Assembly (NCBI GenBank): GCA_945787295.1
Contig: CALZHQ010000004.1
Span: 1-57,696 of the forward strand
Reading direction: 5' to 3'
DNA from: an uncultured Desulfuromonadales bacterium
Lineage (GTDB): Bacteria; Desulfobacterota; Desulfuromonadia; Desulfuromonadales; Geopsychrobacteraceae
DNA: 57,696 nucleotides
Below are positions 37,225 through 44,793 of the stretch, in pieces (within the stretch, counting starts at the first letter, position 1; every line of letters starts with the position of its first letter). The position numbers and the translations under genes are program-made. The notes under the pieces were generated by a model. It was not told the origin of the DNA. It saw only the letters and a list, made by a program, of their open reading frames with translations, and made no database searches.

Positions 37225-37226
37225 AA

Positions 37227-37646
37227 TCAGAACCGGATCTTTTCGGCAACCTGGTCGAAATGTACGAAGTCGAGGCGCTCCGGGGCGGCAGAATAATCCT
37301 CGGCGCTGAGCTTCTGCGCCGAATGGTAGCGCCATCCGGCTGCCGTTTCGATCAACAGGGCCAGCTCGTAAAAAAACTCTTTACCGCCGTCAACCCCGAC
37401 CTCCATCCCGAGAATCACCTCGACCTGCCCCGGCGTTACCGGGCGCTGCCGCAGCAGCTGCCAGTCATGCAGCTGTATCTGGCGGAGATGCTGACGAGCA
37501 AACGCCAGATACGCCTCCCGATCGGCAAACTGCCGGCGAAACGGGGCCTCGCGATGGTAGCTGGCATAGACACTGACATAGTCTTCCGCCTGCAAAGCGG
37601 CGAAGCGATTTTCCAGCAGCAGCTCAGGAGTTTCTGAACCGATCAT
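37227..37646 (-). CDS. Small NTF2-like / YchJ-type domain protein
   Basis: This 139-residue soluble protein resembles the middle NTF2-like domain of the YchJ (UPF0225) family: NRFAALQAEDYVSVYASYH near the N-terminus, repeated acidic and aromatic positions, and a curved-sheet pattern ending WRYHSAQKLSAEDY. The SEC-C zinc motif usual in YchJ is absent, so the assignment is tentative. It overlaps the upstream permease gene by 4 bp and sits 2 bp before mutM. Function unknown. Confidence 0.65.
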   Translation of the reverse strand: MIGSETPELLLENRFAALQAEDYVSVYASYHREAPFRRQFADREAYLAFARQHLRQIQLHDWQLLRQRPVTPGQVEVILGMEVGVDGGKEFFYELALLIETAAGWRYHSAQKLSAEDYSAAPERLDFVHFDQVAEKIRF

Positions 37647-38497
37647 TCCTTCAGCCTCGGATCGAGGGCATCGCGAATCCCTTCGCCGAGCAGGTTATAA
37701 CCGAGCACGGTAATCAGGATCGCCAAACCGGGGAACACCGAGAGCCACCAGGCGCTGCCGAGGGTCTGCTTGCCGGTGATCAGCATGTTCCCCCAGGAGG
37801 GCGTCGGCGGCTGTACGCCGATACCGAGAAACGACAGGGCGCTCTCGGTCAGGATCGCCCCGGCCACCCCCAGCGTGGCCGAAACCAGTACTGGCGAAAG
37901 CGCATTCGGCATAATATGGCGGAAGATCAGGCGGCCATCCGAAGCCCCCAGAGCCTGCGCGGCGAGGACAAAATCGCGCTGACGCAGGCTGAGGAACTCG
38001 GCACGGATCAATCGTGCAACCCCCATCCAGCTGGTCAGACCGATGACAATCATGATGTTCCAAATCGACGGTTCGAGAAAAGCGATCACCGCCAGGATCA
38101 GAAAGAAGGTCGGAAAGCAGAGCATGATATCGACGAAACGCATCACCAGGGCGTCAACCCAGCCCCCGTAATATCCCGCCAGCGCCCCGACGACAACCCC
38201 GATCAGGCAGGAGATGCCGACCGCGACGAAACCGACCAGCAGGGAGATCCGCGCCCCGTAGAGCATCCGCACCAGCACGTCACGCCCCAGGTCATCGGTG
38301 CCGAGGGGATGCTGCCAGCTGGGCCCGAGCAAGCTCTGACCGACATCGATCGCAGCCGGATCGGCGCTGACCAGTGACGCGGCCGCGGCCATGATAAACA
38401 TGACCAGGACAATCAGGCCGCCGGATAGCGCCATGCGGTTGTGGCGCAGACGCTGCCAGACGACATCTTTGAGAAATCTGCTTCGCGTCGCAAACAT
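37643..38497 (-). CDS. ABC transporter permease, DppC/OppC family
   Basis: The 284-residue inner-membrane protein has six predicted helices, the first near 23-43. The N-terminal RFLKDVVWQRLRHNRMALSG is the OppC_N signature region. The EAA loop ALGASDGRLIFRHIMPNALSP near 185-206 docks the ATPase. It imports peptides, nickel or similar ligands together with the DppB-like permease and the lipoprotein upstream. A GspE-N-like gene lies between the two permeases. No ATPase gene of the dppD/F type is present in the window. Confidence 0.9.
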   Translation of the reverse strand: MFATRSRFLKDVVWQRLRHNRMALSGGLIVLVMFIMAAAASLVSADPAAIDVGQSLLGPSWQHPLGTDDLGRDVLVRMLYGARISLLVGFVAVGISCLIGVVVGALAGYYGGWVDALVMRFVDIMLCFPTFFLILAVIAFLEPSIWNIMIVIGLTSWMGVARLIRAEFLSLRQRDFVLAAQALGASDGRLIFRHIMPNALSPVLVSATLGVAGAILTESALSFLGIGVQPPTPSWGNMLITGKQTLGSAWWLSVFPGLAILITVLGYNLLGEGIRDALDPRLKE

Positions 38498-38500
38498 CAG

Positions 38501-39121
38501 TTAATCGTACTTGACGCGTTCAACGTCGATAACACTGAGGATCCCCTTCTCCTTAAGCAGTTCAAGCAGCCGATCGACCCGCGGATCTTTTACTTTCGCA
38601 TATTCAAGGTCGACCACCTGAAACTCATCGAAAGCGCTTTCCAGGTCGCCCTCGCGAGGCTTCGGCTTCGGCTGTTCGAGCGGCAGGTTCTTTTTCAACG
38701 CCTGGCGTATCTCCTCTTCCGGCGCCAAGACCGGCAGTACCCGGCAGCCGGTTGCGAACTGCAGGTCGTCGATCAGCTTGAGATTGGTCGGGTCGGTCAT
38801 CGCCACCCGCAGGATTTTTTCCTTTCCCTGGGTTCGCAGCTCGATCGGAATCACCAGCAGATGGGTGAGCCGACTGGCCGGGATCAATTTCATCAACTCC
38901 AGGGGAATTTCGAGATCCTGCAGATCGGTCCGCGAGTACTTAGACTGTGATTCAAGAAACTCGAGAATCGTCTCTTCCGGCAGATAGCCAAGCTTGACCA
39001 GCGCGCTCCCGATCCGCCCGCCCAGGTTGCGCTGCATCGACAGCGCCGACTCGAGCTGAAACTGATCGATCAGACCGGCTTCGAGCAACATTTCGCCCAG
39101 CCGGGTTGCCTTAAGCTGCAT
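38501..39121 (-). CDS. Standalone GspE N-terminal (MshEN-type) domain protein
   Basis: The 206-residue protein begins RLGEMLLEAGLIDQFQLESAL, then GGRIGSALVKLGYLPEETIL and a hydrophobic strand-rich part ending LLVIPIELRT...RVAMTDPTN. This is the N-terminal domain of type II secretion/type IV pilus ATPases (GspE/PilB), which in some members binds cyclic-di-GMP through MshEN motifs. The tail (about 150-206) is charged and ends with a small helical part. No ATPase domain follows. It sits between the two oligopeptide permease genes, a setting that is odd for a secretion domain. Its role is unknown; an adaptor or nucleotide sensor is possible. Confidence 0.8.
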   Translation of the reverse strand: MQLKATRLGEMLLEAGLIDQFQLESALSMQRNLGGRIGSALVKLGYLPEETILEFLESQSKYSRTDLQDLEIPLELMKLIPASRLTHLLVIPIELRTQGKEKILRVAMTDPTNLKLIDDLQFATGCRVLPVLAPEEEIRQALKKNLPLEQPKPKPREGDLESAFDEFQVVDLEYAKVKDPRVDRLLELLKEKGILSVIDVERVKYD

Positions 39122-39141
39122 AATGCCCCCTGTTCATCAAA

Positions 39142-40131
39142 TTACCCCTCCCCCTGTTGGCCATGGCGAATGCGCGGATCGGCAACGGCGTAGGAGATAT
39201 CGGCCAGCAGGTTGCCGACCAGGGTCAGCACCGCGCCCATCACCAGAATCCCCATGATCAGGGGATAGTCACGCATCATCACGCCATCGTAAAAAAGCTT
39301 CCCCATTCCCGGGATGGCGAAGATCGTCTCGAAAATCACGCTGCCGCCAATCAGGCCGGGAACCGACAGGCCGAGGATAGTGATCACCGGCAACAGCGCG
39401 TTGCGCAGCGCGTGCTTGTAGATCACCGTACGCTCCGAAAGCCCCTTGGCCCTGGCGGTCAGGATATAATCCTGGCGGACGACTTCGAGCATATTCGAGC
39501 GCATGTAGCGGGAGAACCCGGCCAGCCCGCCGATGGCCGAAACGAACACCGGCAGAATCAGATGACTGATGCGGTCGACAAGCTGCGCCCCGAAACTCAG
39601 ATACTCGTAGCCGAGCGACTTGATGCCCGAAATCGGCAGCACCCCGAGGCGCACCCCCAGCCAGTCCATCAGCAGCAGCGCCAGCCAGAACGAGGGCATG
39701 GCAAAACCGGTGAAGACCAAAATCGTGGTGGCGCGATCAAAACCGGAATTGCGTTTGACGGCCGAGAGTATCCCCAGGGGAATCGAGACCGCGAGAATCA
39801 ACAGGATCGAGAGGATATTCAGCAGAATGGTCACCGGCAGCCGCTCCAGCACCTTGTCGAGCACCGGCCGGCGGTCGGTGGCGAACGACTCGCCGAAATC
39901 GAGCTGCACCAGGCGGCTCAGCCAGCGGCCATATTGAACGTAGAGCGGCTGGTCCAGTCCGTACTGCACCCGCAGACGTTCCTGCAGCTCCTCGCTGGCC
40001 TGCGGGTTCATCTGGGTCTGCATATCGGTCGGTTCCCCGGGCGCCAGATGGATGACCACGAAGGAGATCAGGGTGATCCCCAGCAGCAGCGGCAGCATCA
40101 GTAACAGACGTTTGACGATATAGTGCAGCAT
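39142..40131 (-). CDS. ABC transporter permease, DppB/OppB family
   Basis: The 329-residue protein begins [24 protein letters not shown], the DppB opening with helix 1 at about 8-28. It has six helices in all and the EAA loop [21 protein letters not shown] near 220-240. [26 protein letters not shown] near 265-290 is characteristic of this family. It follows the peptide-binding lipoprotein by 22 bp. It pairs with the DppC-like protein encoded downstream. Confidence 0.92.
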   Translation of the reverse strand: MLHYIVKRLLLMLPLLLGITLISFVVIHLAPGEPTDMQTQMNPQASEELQERLRVQYGLDQPLYVQYGRWLSRLVQLDFGESFATDRRPVLDKVLERLPVTILLNILSILLILAVSIPLGILSAVKRNSGFDRATTILVFTGFAMPSFWLALLLMDWLGVRLGVLPISGIKSLGYEYLSFGAQLVDRISHLILPVFVSAIGGLAGFSRYMRSNMLEVVRQDYILTARAKGLSERTVIYKHALRNALLPVITILGLSVPGLIGGSVIFETIFAIPGMGKLFYDGVMMRDYPLIMGILVMGAVLTLVGNLLADISYAVADPRIRHGQQGEG

Positions 40132-40153
40132 CTAAGTAAAATCCAGGTGCGGG

Positions 40154-41776
40154 CTAGCGGGCATACTTCTGTTCGGCCTTGGGCACGAACCATTCGTTGT
40201 GGAAATTATACCTGATTCCCGCCGGCGCGGGTTCAACCCCGCGAAAGCGTTTTGATATCGCCGGCAGAGCCTCCGCAATATAGAGGAATGTGTAGGGCTG
40301 CTCCTCGGCCAGTATTTCCTGGAAACGGTCATAATAGGCCTTGCGTTGCTCCAGATCGAATATCCGTCGGCCAGATTCGAGCAGGCTGTCGACTTCCGCG
40401 TTTTTGAAACCGATGAAATTCAGCTGCCGCGGCCCGGTCTTACTGGAGTGCCAGATGTTGTACTGATCCGGTTCGGGCCCGCCGGTCCAGCCGAGGATGG
40501 TGGCGTCGAATTTCCCCGGGTTGATAAATTCTTTGAGGAAAGTCGCCCATTCGATGATCCGCAGCTGGACATCGACGCCGATCTGGCGAAAGCGCCGCTG
40601 GATGATTTCACCGGTCTTCGAGCGCAGGTCGTTGCCCTGATTGGTGACGATGGTAAATGCGAGCTTTTTCCCATCTTTTTCCAGGATGCCATCGCCGTCA
40701 CTGTCGGCCCAGCCGGCTTCGGCCAGCAGCTCCCGCGCCTTCTGCGGGTTGTAGTCGTAGCGACGGACTTTAGGGTTGTAGACCCAGGTGTCCGGTTTAT
40801 AAGGGCCGGTCGCCGCCACGCCGTAGCCCATCAGCACCCCGTCGACGATCTCTTTTTTGTTGATCGCGCAAGCAAGCGCCTGGCGTACCCGCTTATCCTG
40901 AAAAAGTGGCCGCTTCAGATTATAACCCAGGTAGGTATAGCCGAAATTGAGGTAACGGTACTTGTTATAAAGCCGCTTGAATGCCAGGGTGTCGGTCTGC
41001 CGATCGAACTGCAGCGGGCTGAGGCCCATGAAATCGAGGCTGCCGGTCTGCAGCTCGAGGAACTGGGTCGAAGGGTCGGGGATGATGCGGTAAACAACCC
41101 GCTTGATATACGGCTGTCCTTCGAAATAATCAGGGTTGCTTTCCAGGACAATCTTCTCCCCGGCCTGCCAGTCGACCAGCTTGAACGGGCCGGTTCCGAC
41201 CGGTTTGCGCGCCAGTGGACTCTTGGTCACATCCTGCCCTTCGAGCAGATGCTTCGGGTGGACCGGCATTCCCCAGCTGATAAGCGCCGGGGCATAAGGT
41301 TTCTCATAGACAACACGAAAAGTGTAAGGGTCGAGCACCTCCGCCTTGATCACCTGCTTGAAGGATTCGGCATAGGCGGTCGGGGTCTTGGGGTCGGTGT
41401 AAAGCTGATAGTTGAACAACACATCCTCGGCGGTAAAAGGCGTCCCATCGTGCCAGTTGACGTCTTGCCGCAGCTTGAAGGTGATCGTCAGGTTGTCCGC
41501 GGAAACCTCCCAGGATTCAGCCAGTTCTCCTTCAATCTTCAAGTCCTTGTTGTAACGGACCAGGCCGTTGTAGACCAGTCCGCTGATGTCGCTGGAAGCG
41601 CTGTCCGATGCCAGCACCGGCAAGAGAGTGCTGGCATCGCCGATCGATGCTTCGATAAAGGTGTCACCATACTCCGGCGTTATGACCTCTTCCACGCCCG
41701 GCAGGCTGGCGTCCTGGGAATTCTGACAGGCTGATACGGTCAGGCACAACAGCAAACTGAGAAGGGCTCGCCACAT
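40154..41776 (-). CDS. Peptide/nickel-type ABC transporter substrate-binding lipoprotein
   Basis: The 540-residue protein has a lipoprotein signal ending in the lipobox VSAC (Cys near 17) and the SBP_bac_5 fold of DppA/OppA. Diagnostic segments are FIEASIGDASTLLPVLASDSAS, FKLRQDVNWHDGTPFTAEDVLF near 105-125 and RVRQALACAINKKEIVDGV near 290-308. The ATG at 41776 has GGAG eight bases upstream and places the signal peptide at the N-terminus. It binds the ligand in the periplasm for the two permeases. The true ligand (peptide, metal chelate or sugar) is not predictable. Confidence 0.92.
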   Translation of the reverse strand: MWRALLSLLLCLTVSACQNSQDASLPGVEEVITPEYGDTFIEASIGDASTLLPVLASDSASSDISGLVYNGLVRYNKDLKIEGELAESWEVSADNLTITFKLRQDVNWHDGTPFTAEDVLFNYQLYTDPKTPTAYAESFKQVIKAEVLDPYTFRVVYEKPYAPALISWGMPVHPKHLLEGQDVTKSPLARKPVGTGPFKLVDWQAGEKIVLESNPDYFEGQPYIKRVVYRIIPDPSTQFLELQTGSLDFMGLSPLQFDRQTDTLAFKRLYNKYRYLNFGYTYLGYNLKRPLFQDKRVRQALACAINKKEIVDGVLMGYGVAATGPYKPDTWVYNPKVRRYDYNPQKARELLAEAGWADSDGDGILEKDGKKLAFTIVTNQGNDLRSKTGEIIQRRFRQIGVDVQLRIIEWATFLKEFINPGKFDATILGWTGGPEPDQYNIWHSSKTGPRQLNFIGFKNAEVDSLLESGRRIFDLEQRKAYYDRFQEILAEEQPYTFLYIAEALPAISKRFRGVEPAPAGIRYNFHNEWFVPKAEQKYAR

Positions 41777-41805
41777 AGGAAACACTCCAATCCGGACACC
41801 GGGCA

Positions 41806-42567
41806 TCAAGGCAGGGCCTCGACCTGAATCTTCTCCGGCTGTTTCAGGCGGAAGCGTTCCGCCGGTATCGACACGTTGGTCTGCAGGGCGGAGAACCGCA
41901 ATGCGACGCTGGTCTCTTCGCGCGGCAATTCGATCCGTACTGTCCGCGGGAACAGGTCCTGCTCATCAATCTTTCCATACTTCACGTCAAGCAGCGCTTC
42001 ATCCTTTGCCAGATAGCGACAACCGACTAAGTGCAGCTGGCGATCAAAAAGCAAGTCCTGAAAGCGTTCGTTTGAACTCAGCCGCAACACCAGGCCTTCT
42101 TCGCTGACCTGCACTTCAGAGGCTTCGAAGTCTATCAGAGGCGGGTCGTAAAGCAGCAGCCGGATCAGGTCTTTATCGGCCAGCGGCACACGGGTGAAAC
42201 GGGACAGATTCTCAAAGCTCGCCGGCCCGCGGAAAAAACGCCCCGGCACCGTGGTATTGAGGAAGACCGCCAATTCTTCGCCGTCACTGGTCAGCTGCAG
42301 GATCAACTGACCGAAGCCGGAGAGAACATCGGCGCGAAACCGGTCCGGTTTTTCCGCCAGCAGGAACTGTTGGCTGGAGACATATTTCCCCTTAACGGTC
42401 AGCCCGACCTTGGCTTCAGCATCCAGGGAGCGGACCTGCCCGGTGGTTTTTTGCAGCCGCTCCAGCAGCTGTGCCGTGCTCGGCAGGTCGGTCCAGATCG
42501 GCTGCGGTGGCCTGGCACAGGCCGCCAGAACCAGCAACAGAAGACCGCTGAGCAGCAGTCTGATCAT
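41806..42567 (-). CDS. DUF4292/LolB-like lipoprotein
   Basis: The 253-residue protein has a lipoprotein signal peptide with the lipobox LAAC (Cys at about 17). Its mature part of antiparallel strands recalls the LolA/LolB half-barrel: LDAEAKVGLTVKGKYVSSQQFLLAEKPDRFRADVLSGFG in pieces (about 48-86), followed by RFLRG-like and strand-turn segments. DUF4292 proteins are related to LolB, which inserts lipoproteins into the outer membrane. It overlaps the TPR lipoprotein gene by 4 bp. Its role may lie in outer-membrane lipoprotein or envelope handling; this is inference. Confidence 0.72.
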   Translation of the reverse strand: MIRLLLSGLLLLVLAACARPPQPIWTDLPSTAQLLERLQKTTGQVRSLDAEAKVGLTVKGKYVSSQQFLLAEKPDRFRADVLSGFGQLILQLTSDGEELAVFLNTTVPGRFFRGPASFENLSRFTRVPLADKDLIRLLLYDPPLIDFEASEVQVSEEGLVLRLSSNERFQDLLFDRQLHLVGCRYLAKDEALLDVKYGKIDEQDLFPRTVRIELPREETSVALRFSALQTNVSIPAERFRLKQPEKIQVEALP

Positions 42568-44276
42568 TCCAGCAGCTCCTTCGGCAGGGCATCCAGCTTC
42601 TCCTGCACCCCTTCCGCCTGCGGATTCAGTTCGAGGACTCTGCGATAGGTTTCGGCAGCCTTGCCCCAGAGGGTCAGCGCCCGGTAAAGGTCGCCGAGAT
42701 GTTCCAGAATAACGGGATCATCGGGATGCAGGCTGGAGGCCTCTTCCAGCTGGGTACGGCTTTCTTCAAAGCGGCCCAGTTTGTAGTAGATCCAGCCGAG
42801 GGTATCAATGATGTAACCGGAACGCTTGAGCGCAAGCGCTTTCTGCGCCTGCCCAAGGGCCAGCTCAAGCTGCTCGCCATGTTCGGCGCGATGGTAAGCG
42901 ATAAAATTGAGTGCATCGGCGTGGTCAGCGTCGAACTTCAGAACTTGCTGCATCGCCGCGAGCGCCTTGTCGCGCTGCCCCAATTTTTCGTAAATCAAAC
43001 CACTCTGGTAAAGCAGGTTAATATCGTTCGGGAACTTTTCCAGGCCGGCAGAAATTGCGTCCGCGGCTTTTTCCAGCTGGTCTCCGTCGCCCAGAAATGC
43101 GGTCAGATAGTAGTAAATCTCCGGCGTATGAATATCGAGGGCAAGCAGCTTGCGCAGGGCCTGGATCGCCAGCTCGGTCTGCTCCGCCTGGCGGTAAAGA
43201 TAAGCCAGTTGCAAGACCGCTTCGGTGAAGATGGGCGAAGACTCCTTGATCGGCGCCATAAGTTCGATCGCCTCACTGTTCTTCCCCAGGCCGATCAGAG
43301 CCATGCCGAGATAGTAACGATGACGATCATCTTCCGGCTCATGCTGCAGCAGTTCGCGAAATTCGGTTTCGGCCTGGAGCCAATCCTCCTGTTGCAGATG
43401 AATCAGGGCAATCCGTCCCAGTACCCGGTTGTTTTCCGGATACTGTTGGCGCACCGCCTGTAACTGGAGCAGGGCTTCGGGAAGCCGATTCTGTTTGATA
43501 TAGAGCAGCGCGAGTTGCTGCCGAACCGCCGCGGCGCGCGGATTGGTGCGCACCCCTTCCCGATAGAGCTCGAAGGCTTCGGCGATCATCTGCTGTTCTT
43601 CGAGCAGTTTGCCGAGCTCAAGAATACCCTGCTGGTGATCGGGATAATGCATCAGCAGATCGCGGTACGCCTGGCGGGCCTTCTCCGGGTCGTTTTGTTC
43701 CAGGTAAAACCTGGCCAGTGACAGCCGCGCCAGCTTCGCTTCTGGATGGTCCTTGACCAAAACTTCCAGAATACTGATGGCTTCATCGTTCTGCCCGGCC
43801 CGTCCATGGGCCATGGCCAGGCGCATCTGCAGCATTTCATTCTCCGGCGCGATCTGCAGCGCGGTGCGATAATGTTCTATCGCCTGGAGATGCTTGTTCT
43901 GGTAACTGAGCAGGTCACCGAGCAGCTCATGCCCGTCAACGTGCTTTGGCCGGCGGGAGACCAGATCCTGCAGAATCTGCGTGGAACGTTCCGCCTCGTT
44001 TTTGTGCAGCAGCGCCTTGGCCAGCGCCATTTGCAGATGGGCGGACTGCTGATCAAATGCCAGGGCCCGCTCGAGCGCTGCTACTGCTTCGTCCCAGCGG
44101 TTGTCGCTCGCCAGCAGACGGAATTGACTGTAGGCATAAAGGGCTTTGGCGGAAGGCTCTGCATAGTCGGAACGATAGCTGAAGGGTCCCGCCAGCTCTG
44201 GTGCGGGAGCCTGCCTGGCAACGCAGGCGGTGAGAACCAGGAGTGAACACATCAGCAGATTCCTGGTAAAACCCAT
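42564..44276 (-). CDS. Tetratricopeptide-repeat lipoprotein
   Basis: The 570-residue protein starts MGFTRNLLMCSLLVLTACV with a lipobox at LTAC. The rest is almost only TPR units of about 34 residues (roughly a dozen or more), such as ALERALAFDQQSAHLQMALA, YRTALQIAPENEMLQMRLA and YQSGLIYEKLGQRDKALAAM. It probably is an outer-membrane-anchored scaffold. The start is uncertain: the ATG at 44276 lacks a ribosome site, while a TTG at 44306 has GAGGG nine bases upstream and would add ten residues. It is the first gene of the leftward opp-mutM unit. Confidence 0.87.
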   Translation of the reverse strand: MGFTRNLLMCSLLVLTACVARQAPAPELAGPFSYRSDYAEPSAKALYAYSQFRLLASDNRWDEAVAALERALAFDQQSAHLQMALAKALLHKNEAERSTQILQDLVSRRPKHVDGHELLGDLLSYQNKHLQAIEHYRTALQIAPENEMLQMRLAMAHGRAGQNDEAISILEVLVKDHPEAKLARLSLARFYLEQNDPEKARQAYRDLLMHYPDHQQGILELGKLLEEQQMIAEAFELYREGVRTNPRAAAVRQQLALLYIKQNRLPEALLQLQAVRQQYPENNRVLGRIALIHLQQEDWLQAETEFRELLQHEPEDDRHRYYLGMALIGLGKNSEAIELMAPIKESSPIFTEAVLQLAYLYRQAEQTELAIQALRKLLALDIHTPEIYYYLTAFLGDGDQLEKAADAISAGLEKFPNDINLLYQSGLIYEKLGQRDKALAAMQQVLKFDADHADALNFIAYHRAEHGEQLELALGQAQKALALKRSGYIIDTLGWIYYKLGRFEESRTQLEEASSLHPDDPVILEHLGDLYRALTLWGKAAETYRRVLELNPQAEGVQEKLDALPKELLE

Positions 44277-44430
44277 ACATTTTTTGCGCTGAAATGAGAT
44301 TCGCAAGATGTTATCCCTCATCCGCACTTTTTAATGGTTAATGAACAACAATAGCACGCAGAATTTAAATGCTGATAACTAACACACTCAAACAAACAGC
44401 GTCAAACCCTTTCCGGTGCCTAAAAATCAC

Positions 44431-44458
44431 TTTACAGACGCGAAATCTCTGATAAATT
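44431..44458 (+). promoter_or_regulatory. Possible sigma70 promoter for the symporter-phosphatase cassette
   Basis: Rightward TTTACA (44431-44436), 16-base spacer, TAAATT (44453-44458), about 83 bp ahead of the small membrane protein ATG. The -35 is good and the -10 moderate. An 8-bp inverted repeat lies downstream of it. Confidence 0.3.
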
Positions 44459-44497
44459 TCAAAATATATACTTTTCCCAATAAACACTTGATACACT

Positions 44498-44529
44498 TGG
44501 CCGCACAGCAGATACACAGGCTGCGGCCA
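44498..44529. promoter_or_regulatory. 8-bp inverted repeat before the cassette's first gene
   Basis: TGGCCGCA (44498-44505) and TGCGGCCA (44522-44529) are perfect inverted repeats around a 16-base centre, just before the ribosome site AAAGGAC. It could be an operator or a 5'-leader hairpin. Confidence 0.5.
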
Positions 44530-44541
44530 TAAAGGACAAGC

Positions 44542-44793
44542 ATGAGCAAGTATCAAGGGAATTCGACCAAGGAAGCCTGGATTTTGTGCCTCATTCTGGG
44601 CATTATCATGATCAATTTCCCGTTTATCCATATTTTCAATAACCAACACCTGTTTTACGGCGTCCCGACCCTGGTCGTCTACTTCTTCATCGGCTGGCCG
44701 GCTTCCATTCTCGTCACCTGGTATTTTGCCCGAAAAATCGGCAAGGTCGACCAGGACAGTGATGACCAGTCTGGAGGGCGCGGCAGATCATGA
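44542..44793 (+). CDS. Small membrane protein preceding the SLC5-phosphatase
   Basis: The 83-residue protein has two hydrophobic helices (about 13-30 and 41-61, including FYGVPTLVVYFFIGWPASILV split here) and a short charged tail rich in Asp, Gly and Arg. AAAGGAC precedes the ATG. It overlaps the start of the 1072-residue symporter-phosphatase gene by 4 bp, so the two are almost certainly made together. Small partners of this sort (DUF3311/DUF4212 types) accompany sodium:solute symporters, so it may be an accessory subunit of the transporter-like module. Family assignment is unsure. Confidence 0.8.
   Translation: MSKYQGNSTKEAWILCLILGIIMINFPFIHIFNNQHLFYGVPTLVVYFFIGWPASILVTWYFARKIGKVDQDSDDQSGGRGRS

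Noticed and set aside
40346..41734. 462-residue frame opposite the peptide-binding lipoprotein
   Set aside because: Antisense shadow; the opposite strand has a lipobox and clear SBP motifs.
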